64,000 nt of DNA, from NCBI RefSeq assembly GCF_030463565.1, contig NC_134644.1:128833388-128897387 (forward strand), in the 5' to 3' direction. The notes beneath the pieces were generated by a model that was not told where the DNA came from, did not search any database, and worked only from the letters and a program-made list of their open reading frames with translations. The stretch's first letter is position 1. Each line of letters starts with the position of its first letter. The position numbers were made by a program, and so were the translations under genes. This document shows positions 35,670 to 48,128 of this stretch, piece after piece. Origin of the DNA: Pelecanus crispus (Eukaryota > Chordata > Aves > Pelecaniformes > Pelecanidae).

Positions 35670-38484
35670 GCAGGGAATTGATAACTACCTTCAGTTGCTG
35701 ACAGCAGTTCATTTTCTCCAAGGTGAAGGAGTGGATATGAATGCTTGCAGCCAATTATAAGCTCTTCCCTCTTGGCTGAGATGAAGGAGCTAAGCTGCTG
35801 GAAAGTCTAGCTGAAGAGAAGTGAGGTGACATTTTTGGGGTTGTATAACCCAGTTCTAGATATTTCTAGATTCTCTTGCTGAGTTCAAATATTCTATTCT
35901 CTGCGTTTGTGCTGACAAAGATATGTGAAATTAATCCAGCTCTTCTCCCAGCTTGTTTTGCTCCCACTTTGGTCATACAAGCAATTGGAGCAAAGTTGGT
36001 TACAAAACCAGAAGCAAAACATAACCAATAATAATGCAGAGATGAAACCTTAATCATTTGTTACAGCTTGGCACTTTTTATTTACTGAGGATTTACAGAA
36101 TTTTTCAGAGATGGAGATAGATAATGCAGGATTTGATCACATGTTTCTTCTGTCCTGAATAGAGTTTCACTTCTGCAAGCACAGGGTAGGTCAAGGCTTT
36201 CTATGGCTCATTTGTGGATGATAATGAGATCTTTAAGCATTTAATGGGACTTGCAGATAATTGCAGGTACCAAAGAAAAGCAAGTGTTTGAAAAGTGTAT
36301 TTCTATTTCCACATAAAAGTGTTAGATGGCCTTCTTTTCATAGTCAGAGTAACATGGATGCTGGCAGTGCAAATATCCTGTTGTGTGGGTTGGTTTGGGT
36401 TTGGGTTTTTTTTTTTTCCCCTAGAGTGATTAGGACTAGATGTGAAAGGATAGAAGGATAGAACCTTCTCATTTCTCTAGTCTTTAGTCATTTGCTCAGG
36501 CTGTCAAAATGGATCCAGTTAATATCAGTTGCACAGGTGAATTTTATCTATACTACCACATGAACATCTATTTCAGAAGGAAAGAACTGATGACAGTGAC
36601 TCATTTTATATGTCAACAAGTAATCATTTGATCATAAACATTATCATCATTGTAAATGGTAACTTTTAATCAACACCAACAAATCTATCGCTCCTCTTGA
36701 GCTGACTATCTGCACATAACAATTTTCATTCCATTATCAACCAAGGTAGTGGTACTGTGTTATTAAAGAGACAGTCAGTATTTTGTTTTCACTGACTGAA
36801 AGAATGAAATGTATGTGTAAAAAAACAGAGCTAAGACCCACTATTATCCCTGATTTCATCATGGCCAGTGCCTGTCTTGTAGAGGATACACTTCTACAGC
36901 AAAGCCTCTGAGAAGTCTGGATCACAAGATTTGTGAATTGTTAGTGCTGAGAATTGCACAGGATTATGAAAAGACCACAGTTTTAATTGCAGCATCGCAT
37001 ATTTTTGGTCATGTATGATCTATGTTAAGTTTTAGAGAAATCTATGTGAAGAAAACCTCATAGGCTTGTACAGATATGTCTAAAGTTTTAAAAGAATTTT
37101 TTTTAAAGTAGGTTTTATCTTGGCGGACTGTAAAATAATATTTCTTTATCACAAAGGAGATTTCAGAAAGTAAGGTGTTTGGTTAACACCCTGGTTCCAT
37201 TATAGTAACGTTACTGCAAATGGTTGGTATGCAAAAAGAAATGAAACAGAAAAAACAGAAAACAAGTTTGAAATTATATATCATTTTTTTGATGACTACT
37301 GAGCTATTAGTTATTCTTAAACTACTTCTTCAATCAATTTTCTAATTTGATTTGATTTTCAACTTCATATAAACTGGTAGAACAATGGCATCATCACACC
37401 TGTCATGCAGATAATTCCCTTTTCCTCAGAAGTATCTAGATTTCTATCTATTTGTCAGGGTTCACATGTCACAGTGGCTCCTGTAAAAGAACAAATTATT
37501 TATCAAGCTTTCTTTATGGTACAGGAGGGAACACATGCCTTCATTTTGTAACACTGTAAGCAGACTGAAAGAATAAAACTTTGGCCTACTAAACCAAACT
37601 ATGGAAAAGGAGATTCTTAGTCCATCCCTCATAGTTTTCTTTTTTGGACATCACATATTTTTGATAATCCTACTGTTTCCATAGAAAATATTTAACTACA
37701 TCTTTTTAATTTATAACTCTGATATAATCTGTTGAAAACCAGAGCTCTTTCTGGGAAATGTCTCTTCAGAAACTCTGTAGATACGCTCAGCTAGATACGC
37801 TCAGTTCTAATAAAACTACGGTTTTGGTCATGATTCCTTCAGAGGATCATCAGCAAAAGGCCAAAAGTGCCCAACTGAAATTTACTCTACATGTGGGTAT
37901 GATCTGGTATCACTTTATGATTAGGTCATCAGCTAAGCAGACTTTAAAAGACAATGATCTAGTTTGCTTCAGGCTAGAGTTGGAAGTAATTTTGGCAAGT
38001 GAGTATAGAGAAATTAGTATTTGCTTTGAGAAGGTCTTCTGATCTAGCTTTCTGGCATGGTAGCCATTTTTTATTTTGCTTTACTTTCTTATTCTCCCTA
38101 CATAAAGGGATAGATTAATCCATGAATTCTTATTTTCTTTGTCACTGGGCTGGGCTCATGACCATCACAGTTTGAGGGGTTGTTCATCTTCTCAGTTGAG
38201 TCATCATTTTTCCAAGTTTGCTCTAATAATTTCCTTCATCTTCTTTGAAGATTAAGTTTCTGTTAGGCCATTTCAAATTGCATGGTGCCAGGAAACTGAA
38301 ATAGGTTTAACAATAATCTTGTTCCTTGTGTCATCCTCCTTCTCAAGGCAGTAAGCCTCTGTTTTTCACCCTAAATGCTTATTCGGTACTCATCTTCTCA
38401 TTTTCTGGCTAAGGGTCCAAGCTGGAGGCATCTATGACACTGTGAGATTTCACAATCATGAACTGGTAAACCAATTTCTCCATA
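35670..38484. other. Intergenic, no gene recognised
   Basis: AT-rich unique sequence with a T12 run at 36406-36417 and a 14-bp tandem duplication (AGATACGCTCAG units) at 37779-37806. No coding signal is recognised. Confidence 0.5.
37779..37806 (+). repeat. 14-bp tandem duplication
   Basis: AGATACGCTCAGCT is followed directly by AGATACGCTCAGTT. Confidence 0.85.
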
Positions 38485-38572
38485 GGAATCATAGAATCAT
38501 AGAACCATAGAATGCTTTGGGTTGGAAGGGACCTTGAGAGATCATCTAGCCCAACCCCCCTGCAGTGAACAG
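38485..38572 (-). mobile_element. CR1 3'-end fragment, 88 bp
   Basis: The sequence gaatcatagaatcatagaac followed by gctttgggttggaaggg and ctgcagtgaacag is the reversed 3' end of the CR1 subfamily seen at 27193 and 56653. It is cut off after 88 bases, a very short LINE insertion. Confidence 0.9.
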
Positions 38573-40500
38573 TCTATAATGTTTAGAGGCTTTCAAAAAA
38601 CTGCATTTTGTACATTAGGTCACTTCATCTCTGAATGCAAATCTGTACATCCTTCAATACCATTTCCCCTGCATTTGTTAGTTCTATCACTTTAAGCCAG
38701 ACATTACATTTTAATTCTCTAAATGTTAGCACAAGACAGACATATGTCCTGTTATCATATCCTCTAGGACATTTTCAGGTGTTTAACAATCAGCTAATTC
38801 TTTCTGGTTTTATTGGAGTAACTGTTTCACCTTGCCTCTCCATTCCATTGTAAGGCTTGAAATGTTCTACAATACCTTTGGTAGCTTTGGTATATAAGTG
38901 GTTTTGGTGGTCTTCTATAACTCCTGTTTTTCTCAACAAAATTCTTCAGAGGGAGTAGATTGGATTGCTACAGATACAAGAGGATAGGAAACAGGAGGAG
39001 GGATGGATGGAACAAATTAGTGGTAATCCTAATCTGTGATCTCATACATAATAATTTACTGTACCCTTTCAACTGCTGTCAATTCCAGTATTCTGCCAAA
39101 AGTCAACTTTTACATAGAGTGTGAAGTGCTTTCCATTTCCAAATTTATAAAGGATCTGTTGGACTTGAATTCACTCCAGAAACTTGCAGTTAACTTAACT
39201 GCATTGCAAGCAAGATGGAGGAAAAACTTGCACTTAATCAGGGTGAGGGAAATGGGCTGTGCACTTTCTGTCTGATCAGACTCCTCATAGCTGAGACTGA
39301 CCCTTCTAAGACCATTTTACAACTGTTCTACTTCAGTGGTATGAAGATAATGAAAAAATGCCTATCATTCCTCTCAGTGATAAATCAGAGAGTGGCTAAA
39401 CTCAACCTTTTATTTAGTGATAAGAAGTAGATAGAACACTGACCAAATGAAAATAAACAGGAAAACTTAGCTGTGTTAAACTTTGACTACACTATTGACT
39501 CTATTCTTTATACCCTTGTTTAAGTCTGGGTTTTCCATACTGGTGTTTGCTAAGAAAACCTACTATGAACCTGACCAATAAAATTACACTGTAAGTGCAC
39601 TTGCGTTTCATAAATTGCAAGGCTGCATATAGACCTCAGTTCTCATTTTTCAGAGAGAAATGGATTAAACTTCTGCAAGGCTGAGAATATTTTAAACTAT
39701 AAGAATGGAGTGAAGGTCAAGAAGCCAGGTGTTTTGTGTCAAGCAGCTGTATGCAGAGTCGAGTCTTCTGGAAGCACAGAGTCTATTCACTCTGAGGAGA
39801 GGTACCTGTAGCATCACCAGAGTGTGGTCAGCCTCCATTTACCAGAAGGAGATCCCCTCCACCAGCAGCACATCAGTCTAAACATCCATTTCTATGCTTC
39901 TACATCAATTTGATATGATTCAGTGCCACAGTAAGTAGACAAGCACCTGTCAGTGTTGATCCTGCCATAAGAGGCAGAAGACTACAGCAACACATCTCAG
40001 CTGAATTGGTCTTATTTAGAGTTTATTAGCATCTCTCTAAGACTCATTACAGAACATATCTCTATGGTGAGAATTGTTCACACGTTTTTGTTAATGCCTT
40101 GGTAAAGCACGTTCTACAGATTAAGAAACTCTGGATTAAAGGACCGCTTGCCATTCTTTCATTCCCTCTCCCTTGTTTCTAAGATTGTAAACCTGTACTT
40201 CTACTGTTTTAAACCTGTATCTATACTGCTTTAGTAGCAGTGAATATGACCTCAGGTTCCCAAGGCTTGTGGCATGCAAACAGTGGATCCCGATAGAGAC
40301 CAACAAATTGCATCCACATTATAGTTTGGTGGGGTGTTTGTGGGTTTTCATTGCAGAATTTGGTAATATGATTACTAATCCCAACCTGTCTGACTCATGC
40401 ACACCCTGGGACCATGAAGCACATTGAAAAGATGCTCTGTCCTCTATGGTTACTCTGGATTTGCCAGCAAGAAAGCTAAGACCTACAATTAGGAATCTTA
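38573..40500. other. Intergenic, no gene recognised
   Basis: AT-rich unique sequence without recognisable features. Confidence 0.5.
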
Positions 40501-40622
40501 TAGAATCATAGAATCGTTTAGGTTGGAAAAGACCTTTAAGATCATCCAGTCCAACCATTAACCTACACTACCAAGTCCACACTAAACCAATCAAGGGTAG
40601 ACTAGACTAAACCATGTCCCAA
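40501..40622 (-). mobile_element. CR1 3'-end fragment, about 122 bp
   Basis: The sequence tagaatcatagaatcgttta, then ggttggaaaagacctttaag and the ctacactaccaagtccacac block, matches the copy at 53563 closely, including the run actaaaccaatcaaggg. It is 5'-truncated at about 40622. Confidence 0.92.
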
Positions 40623-43600
40623 AAACCATCTTCCCTCATGGCCATCTATGCCCTCATGAAAGAACTAGGCAAACCAAGATTGGTGGATAAATTCCTTCTT
40701 CTCCCACTAATACATTTCACCAGGGAGGAATCATAACTTTTTCCTGCCTTGAACAGAAAGAGGGTCATTGTCCCTCTAGTCTGACCAAAGGTTGTGACCT
40801 TCAGATGTTGGGGTCTGGCATACCTGAACAGGATACCTCTAAATGTTAAAGCAAAGTTTCCAGTTCACACAGTGTCTATCTGGGACTACATTGCCGCCTT
40901 CTTTTCTGAAAGTCTTTCTGATTCGTTTGGAGTTCCTCTCTCTGCTCTTTATGCTATCTTCTAGTTTTGGACCCTGAACTCCATGGGAGCTGGCTGTGCT
41001 GCTTTGCAGCAGCTGGTCATGCAAGGAGATGAAGCCTTAGGAGCCCTAGAATTACTTTGAAAAACAAGAGAGATCAACATACCTTTAACAGTTCAAACTT
41101 GTTTGTTTAAACAGGAAAAGGGAGAACCAGGCCAAAGACCAAAAATTAATTTAGAAAAGCCAAACAAGATAGGAAAACAAAAGCATGCAGATAAGATGCA
41201 CAGTACATAGCCAAACACAACATGTAATAACAAATAACACACTAATCATGTCAAAAAGAGTTTCCAGACATAAACATGAGGATGTGTAGACAAGCGGACA
41301 TGAAGAAGCCCCTCATCATCTTTCCTCAGCTCCAGCAAATGTTGCTGACTATGCCTTCATTGCCAGTGAGATGAGTTTGGGATTGGAGTAAATTCTGCTG
41401 GGCTGCCGGGCACTTTTACCTTGAGAGGTGCCTAGCTTGGCTACACTTACTTTTTCATGGAGGCAACCTGAAGTGCAGTGTCCGTATGTCGTGCCTAGAG
41501 ACTCAGCAATGGTGTCAAGTGGGACTGAGACTAGGACTAATGGTCTCCCAAAGAAGCTGCTTGTCTGTCTCTTTTCTCTCCTTTCTGCTCCTAAGTTGTC
41601 ATGGAAGCAGGGATTGGCAGTGCCTGTTCTTTACTTTTTCACTGCTGACATGTTGCATATTTCAGGCAGAAAGCCCTCCCTGGTTGTCTGAATGGGACTG
41701 TGCACCAGCTCTTGCTGTGCTGGAAGACTTGGCACTGGGTGTGTAGAGGCAGATTTGCAGCAGCCTGAGCAAAAGACTTCCCACCAGCAGCATCTGTGGA
41801 GATGGAAACAGTAACCACACCAGATTAATTAAGATCTAAAGAAACACAGTAACTGGACCCTAATTAGCCACCTACACCCTAACATTAAACATGGTAAGCT
41901 TGCAAATGGACACCTAGGAGAGACTCATTTGTTTGCAAGCTTTTTGGGCTCCGGGCCTCTTACACCATGCACCAGTGACGTCACATTAAATTAGCTGACG
42001 CTTAAGTTAATGCCAGGGAACCTTGTCAGAAAACAGAACATGAATGTCTGTACTATTAAAATGTTAGAAAGGTCCTGGAATGGCTTGGGGCTTTCCCTGG
42101 TTCCCTCCAAAAAAATTCCCAAACAGCTTGGGATTTAACACAAGCAAGAGACAATTCTTCACAGACCATTTTTGGATGTAACCATATTATTTTGAGATAT
42201 AAAGCAGCGTGGATATAGGCCATTCCATACTAATTGTCTTCAGGACCAATGAATGGTCCCAAGCATATCTAAACTACTAGTACAGACAAACTCTGTGTGT
42301 GGAGTCTAAAAACAAACAAAGTTTGTGGAGTCTAGAAAAAATGGCAGAGTCCCTGGTCAGTCCTATGATGTTTGTGCTTCTGAGGCCAACTGGTTAAAGT
42401 GTGGGAGAAGAAGGAAATAACAAGCATAATGAACTATGGATCTGGCCTATCATCATTGCATAAGGAGTCCTACGCTGTCGGTGTCCTTCCACTATGCATC
42501 TCTGCAGTCTGGTCTGATTTGTGAATGGATTAAGACTTTCATTTTGCTTCAGGTGTCCCTGTAGAAAATGGAGCAAGTGTCTGAGACACATAATGGCATA
42601 CTGGATGTGTTTATTGCAATGGAGCAGATTGAGGCATACAAGGACATGCTGTGTGTCTTTACTATAGAGTGGCTTTGGAAGAAGCAAAAGTGCTATGGAG
42701 GAGAACAACATGATGGAAGAATGAGCTGTCTAGGTGGGGCTGCTTAGTCCTCTTGATAATATGGCTTTCACTAAATCAGTGGAAATTTGTGAATTATGTA
42801 GAGCTAAGGCAACTGTCATTTTTCTTGTTCCCAGGCATGAGTTCCCATTCACTGCAGCAGAGTAAGCTCCTGCAGCAGTGTACAGTTTAAAGCTTGGTTC
42901 CTTCCGATAAACTTGCATATGAACAATTTCAGACAGGTCCTTCAACACCTGTAGGACAGCTGTACGGGCTGGGCTGTAGGTTATTCTCATGTGACCTGGC
43001 AGGCAGACACTTCTCCAGCATCCTAACCACCCTCACTGTACTTAGCATGACATTACCACTGGGGTCAGGACATGGGGCAGGAGCAAGGGAGATCAGAGTG
43101 ACATCCCCATCAAAGGGACCACAGATCACCTGACTACAGGGCATAGCCACCTCACTGTAGGGCTCCTACACACCTTCATGACATAACCTGTTCTGACAGT
43201 TGGTTCTAACCCAACTGCACAAGTATACTATCTTTGTCATCTTAAATTTAAAACAGGGCTGCTCTGTGATGTGGGGGGCCAGCTGTGTTGCTAGGTTAAT
43301 GGGAAATTTTCCAGCTGCAAAACTATGAATATGTGCTTCTTGTTCACAAGCTCCTTGATTCCTTTTGCGCTTCATGATGCTACATTCTGAGCATCTGGGC
43401 TGGTGACATAACAACTAGCCAAGAAATGAGGATGCCAAGGTTGTCATATCTCAGTGCTGAGGAATGTTGGCTATACACTGTGGGGCATGCTGGGCTATAA
43501 GCATCTTCTAAGACGCTGCTGCAGAGCTGCAGAGGTGTCAGCTGTGTTCAGTCTGGTGAGGCTGAGTCCATGCTACTTGCAAGGATAGAAAGAGAGTAGG

Positions 43601-45273
43601 TACAGAAGTGAATCAGAGCATGGTCTGTGTGTGTACATCAAAATGCAACAGTACTGTTTACAGCAATTAGAAAAAGTGGATGCTACACAATAAAATGTGT
43701 ATTTGAACCAAAATAGACAAGGATACTAAAATACACCTGATTTTGGCCCTGCATCTCTGTACTGGATGTGAAATTGAATAACAAGCCAACTCTTCTCGTC
43801 TCTATAGATCAATCAATATCTAGGGATGTAATAAAGGGTATATAAACACGCCTATGATTCAATTTCACTTTATTCAACTACATTCCATTAAAATACATAT
43901 TCTATTTTGTAGGAATACAATTTATAACCACCATATTTGGTCATGCTAGAACCTTAAGGCTTCTTCTTTGGAATACTTGAGAGACAAAAGTAATAAAAAG
44001 TCCAAGTATTCATATGCCACCTTAGAAAGATGTAAAAGATGTAGTTTGCTGGAAGAATTTTATCAAGCTTGTGCAGCTTGTATCTGGATCCAAAGAAAAA
44101 TGTGTTTCAATTAAATGCTAAAATACAGCTAAAATAACACTCCTTCGAATGTTTTTTATTTTCTTATGAGTGTAGCGCTACAGAGGACATGGAACTGAAT
44201 GAAGAGAAACTTGTAACAGTTAGCTTTTGAAAACTTGATTTATTTAGCCATAAGTGCACAAAGATGTACTAACAATTCAGCAATTCATATAGTCTTTTCC
44301 AGTATGTTGGCAGTGCAGTTTATAGGTCAAAATATGTGTTTTCCCTGCTTTTGCTGACATTTCAGGCAATGCGCATCATTCAGAGGCATGCTGCATGGAG
44401 TCTAGAATTCAGTAGTTACACTTTGCTTTCAGTGTCATCTCATCTGATATCTTAAATGGTCAGGAATAAAAAAAAACCCAACCTTTTTCTCTTCATTAAA
44501 TGTTTTTTCCAGAGTATTCCATTCATATTTGTAGTAAGGATTAAAAATAATAATAACAAAAAAAGTGCCAGTACTGCCAGTAAGCAATCACTTCACTACT
44601 GGGAGTAGTCATTACTACAAAGCTGATGATTCACAGTGGTGCACACACTGCAGAAGTGAAGAAAAAAGCTTTTTCTGTCCCTTCTCTGCTCAGGCTCTCC
44701 CCAGCAGCTCTATGGCCCTGTGTCTCTTTCACAGGCTACATACAATATAAATTTCCATTCGTCTGCCACCTTGCACACTGCCCTTTAATTCTTCATCAAT
44801 TCCTCAAATCCTCTTGGTTTTGATAGATGAGCCCCACATTCCTGCTGAGCTGTCTGGCTTGTAGGAATATTTGAAGAGTAGAACGAATGAAAAAGGTAAG
44901 TGATGGCACTGGTCCTTGGAAGTGTTTTGATAATTAATTTTTGCATAGAGAAGGGTTGTTACTTTACATAGTGAAGCTACCTAATTTAATGCAAGCCTCT
45001 TTTTACAGACTCCTTTGAAAATTTGACAGAACAAGTCTGCAAAACAGTTTGTTGAGAAGGTGAATAATTAGAGTTTCTGAAAGATGCATGAAGGAAACAT
45101 TTCTGAAAGTTCTCTGAAAATGTTGATACACCCACTACAAAATACTACCTAGGGAAGTTCATTCTTCTCATGGACAGTCAAATTAAGACACAATTCCCTT
45201 CAAATAAGAGTGATTTATACCTTCTGTACAAAATTTGATTGAAATGTTAACTGTGGATGGGCAATAAGACTGA
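40623..45273. other. Intergenic, no gene recognised
   Basis: Unique sequence, with a GC-richer, coding-like patch at about 42390-43560 holding several 70-105-codon - strand frames. I could not match these to a family. They may be another old transposon, since the composition resembles the Harbinger relic. Confidence 0.45.
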
Positions 45274-45278
45274 GCAAT
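45274..45278. repeat. Target-site duplication GCAAT (left)
   Basis: It is identical to 45875-45879 and directly abuts the LTR start TGTGCTGG. Confidence 0.93.
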
Positions 45279-45552
45279 TGTGCTGGTTTTGGCTGGGATA
45301 GAGTTAATTTTCTTCATAGTAGCTAGTATGGGGCCATGCTTTGGATTTGTACTGAACACAGTGTTGATGACACAGGGATGCTTTAGTTACTGCTGAGCAG
45401 TGCTTACGCAGAGTCAAGGCCTCTTCTGCTTCTCACACCACCCCACCAGTGAGCAGGCTGGGGGTGCACAAGAAGTTGGGAGGAGACACAGCTGGGACAG
45501 CTGACCCCAACTGACCAAAGGGATATTCTGTACCGTATGATGTTATGCTCAG

Positions 45553-45560
45553 CATATAAA
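45553..45560 (+). promoter_or_regulatory. TATA box of the 45279 LTR
   Basis: CATATAAA lies about 275 bases into the LTR and is followed by a G/A-rich stretch. Confidence 0.5.
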
Positions 45561-45740
45561 GCTGGGGGAAGAAGAAGGAAGGGGGGACATTGGGAGTGAT
45601 GGAGTTTGGTTTCCCAAGTAACCGTTATGCATGATAGAGCCCTGCTTTCCTGGAGATGGCTGAACACCTGCCTGCCGATGGGAAGTAGGGAATGAATTCC
45701 TTGCTTTGCTTTGCTTGTGTGCGTGGCTTTTGTTTTACAT

Positions 45741-45746
45741 ATTAAA
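45741..45746 (+). promoter_or_regulatory. ATTAAA polyA signal of the LTR
   Basis: ATTAAA is followed by ctgtctttatccc, the same context as in the copy at 12496. Confidence 0.55.
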
Positions 45747-45874
45747 CTGTCTTTATCCCAACCCAGGAGTTTTCTCACTTTTGCCCTTCTGATTCTCTCC
45801 CCCATCCCACCGGGGCAGGGAGTGAGCAAGCAGCAGTGTGGTACTTAGTTGTTGGCTGGGTTTAAACCACGACA

Positions 45875-45879
45875 GCAAT
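45875..45879. repeat. Target-site duplication GCAAT (right)
   Basis: This is the second copy of the 5-bp duplication, directly after the GACA end. Confidence 0.93.
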
Positions 45880-47547
45880 GAAAAAGTGCAACATCTGCTC
45901 TTCAGAAGCTTGGGAGGAGGGAATACTCTACCCTCACATGCCAAAAATGTACCTTTCTGCATATGTATGTGGGAAGATGCTTTCACTGAAATTGTTCACA
46001 TCTCTCTAAACATTAATCAGAATACCCATACAACCATTCAAAGGACACTGCCACGAAGCAATACTCTAAAATTTCCAATGTCACACTACTCTTCCATGAG
46101 GTTAAGGAACAAGGAAAAGTAAAAAAAAAAAAAGTCACAAATGTGCGTGGAAGAAAACACCCAAAACAAGTCCCCAAAAATATTGGCATTGTGCTCACAG
46201 ATATTCCAAGAACTGAAACAGTAGCTGAGTTTGTTAGTTAAACAGGGTCTAGTGAATAATTAACAGGTCAGCTTCAAGGTGAAACTCAATATAGACTGTT
46301 CTTCTGTTTTTGTTTTTGTGTCTGAGATGTTTAACTTTTAATGTCTAAAAAAGGGTTATACTAGGTAATCCTGGCAGGATTAGGTGGGAGATCTATTTAT
46401 TTAATGGGTCATATTGATTTCATTTTTAGATTTAAATTATACTTTTGATAAGTATTCTTGATTCATGGGATGACATATAATTCAGTGTTTCGTCCATTTG
46501 ATAGTTATTCATACACACATGCTAAATGAAAACTATTGTTAAAATCAAAATACCAGCCAGTCAAAAGGATAAAATGTTCTTCCTGTAACTGCATTTTTAT
46601 AAAATTGGGGATTATGTACTATTTTTTTCATGGGGCCCCTGCCTCTTTTGGCATGAAGCATGGATAGGAACTGAGCTTGTGAAGTTAAAGAGATAAGTGC
46701 ATTTTGTACGACTTCTTCCATGTTTGTGACAGAAGTTGAGTAGTGAATGCAGCAAAGAACAGGTCAGTGGTTAAGGCAATTGAATGCTGTCTTGGAAGCT
46801 GAATTATAACTTTGCCACTGAGTTTGTAATTGATGCTATGCGAGTTACTTATGTTTATCATAGCTGGCCACTAACCAATTTTTTCAACGTCTGATGAGAA
46901 TCTGATTTATCAATGTGCTAAGTACTTAAATCTGGATGTGAAGTGAATGAGAGCTATAAGTGGGTAAATGAAGTGTGTCATAGTGCTAAATAGTTATAAA
47001 AAAATAAAGTCCTAGACTGCTCTCATATGAGACACCTAAGCTTTGTGGATTCTTTTATCTTGGCTCCTTTGGATCTCAGAATTCCCACTTGTTAACTGAA
47101 GGTAATAGCATACCTTGGTTTTGTAGCAATGCTTGAAAATAAATGTGCTAGTATTTTAGAAGCACTATGTCACAATACCAATGGAAGAAAAAACACTGGC
47201 AAATCTGTAGTTCTCTATTCAGAGCATTACTTGAAGAAAATACGATAGGACATAATGCCAGATCAAGTGGGTGAAATGGTGGAAAACTTCTCATTAAATA
47301 AGTACTCTATTCCAGTGCGATGCATGAAACAGGGCTCCAGAAAAAAAACTGGTGAATGGCCATGTATGCTAAATGATATCGTAAAATAATATGCGTGCAG
47401 CTGTGAAGCAATTTAAAATTTCACAGACCTGGTGTTCCCCACCTCCTGAGTGTTTTGGCATGGCTCCAGTAGGGATAGATATTAATGTGGATCACAAGAG
47501 AACCACTTATATCTGCTTTCTTGCCAAATACAAAGCCTAGACCACGG
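45880..47547. other. Intergenic, no gene recognised
   Basis: AT-rich unique sequence between two LTRs, with an A-run near 46120-46131. No gene is recognised. Confidence 0.5.
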
Positions 47548-47552
47548 GCATG
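47548..47552. repeat. Target-site duplication GCATG (left)
   Basis: It is identical to 48124-48128 on the other side of the LTR. Confidence 0.92.
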
Positions 47553-47699
47553 TGTCGTGGTTTAGCCCCAGCCAGCAACTCAGTACCACGCAGCCGCTCG
47601 CTCACTCCCCCTACCCCGATGGGATGGGGGAGAGAATCGGAGGAGTAAGAGTGAGAAACACTCCTGGGTTGAGATAAGAACAGTTTAATAATTGAAATA

Positions 47700-47760
47700 A
47701 AATAAAGTAAAATAATAATAATAACAACAATATAATAATAATAGTAATAATAATATATAA
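47700..47760 (-). repeat. (ATT)n-type microsatellite in LTR
   Basis: An interrupted array of aat units occupies the same place as the triplet tracts at 12862 and 63710. Its length and interruptions differ from copy to copy. Confidence 0.85.
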
Positions 47761-47859
47761 AGCAAGTGATGCACAATGCAATTGCTCCCCACCCGCTGAC
47801 CAATACCCAGACAGTTCCCGAGCAGCGATTGCTGTTCCCCGGCCAACCCCCCCTCCCAG

Positions 47860-47882
47860 TTTATATACTGAGCATGATGTCA
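47860..47882 (-). promoter_or_regulatory. LTR core promoter: TATA and CRE-like site
   Basis: Read on the - strand, TGACATCA (one CpG change from the CRE palindrome) is followed eight bases later by a TATATAAA box. The arrangement is the same as at 12738-12760. Confidence 0.5.
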
Positions 47883-48123
47883 TATGGTATGGAATAGCCC
47901 TTTGGGCAGTTTGGATCAACTATTCTGGCTGTGCCCCCTCCCAGTTTCTTGTGCGCCTGGCAGAGCATGGGAAGCTGAAAAGTCCTTGACTAGCATAAGC
48001 AGTACTCAGCAACAACTAAAACATCAGTGTGTTATCAACATTCTTCTCCTACTAAATCCAAAACACAGCACTATGCCTGCTACTAGGAAGAAAATGAACT
48101 CTATCCCAGCCGAAACCAGGGCA

Positions 48124-48128
48124 GCATG
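48124..48128. repeat. Target-site duplication GCATG (right)
   Basis: This is the second copy of the GCATG duplication, next to the GGGCA end of the LTR. Confidence 0.92.

Larger units (their letters stand above)
45279..45874 (+). mobile_element. Solo LTR, 596-bp subfamily
   Basis: It begins TGTGCTGGTTTTGGCTGGG and ends TTTAAACCACGACA, with perfect GCAAT duplications. It carries a CATATAAA box (45553-45560) preceded by a decayed CRE-like TGATGTTA, and an ATTAAA signal (45741-45746). It is the inverted partner of 35074-35669, which lies about 9.6 kb away. The lack of gag/pol sequence shows recombination down to a solo LTR. The 5-bp duplication supports an ERVL-like integrase. Confidence 0.95.
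47553..48123 (-). mobile_element. Solo LTR, microsatellite-bearing subfamily (571 bp)
   Basis: On the + strand it starts TGTCGTGGTTTAGCCCC and ends CCGAAACCAGGGCA, flanked by perfect GCATG duplications. It is the same subfamily as 12496-13054, with reversed TATA (47860-47867), CRE-like site (47875-47882), an (AAT)n tract and reversed ATTAAA (47684-47689). It lies about 1.5 kb before the predicted PPDPFL start and points away from that gene. No internal proviral sequence is present. Confidence 0.95.
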
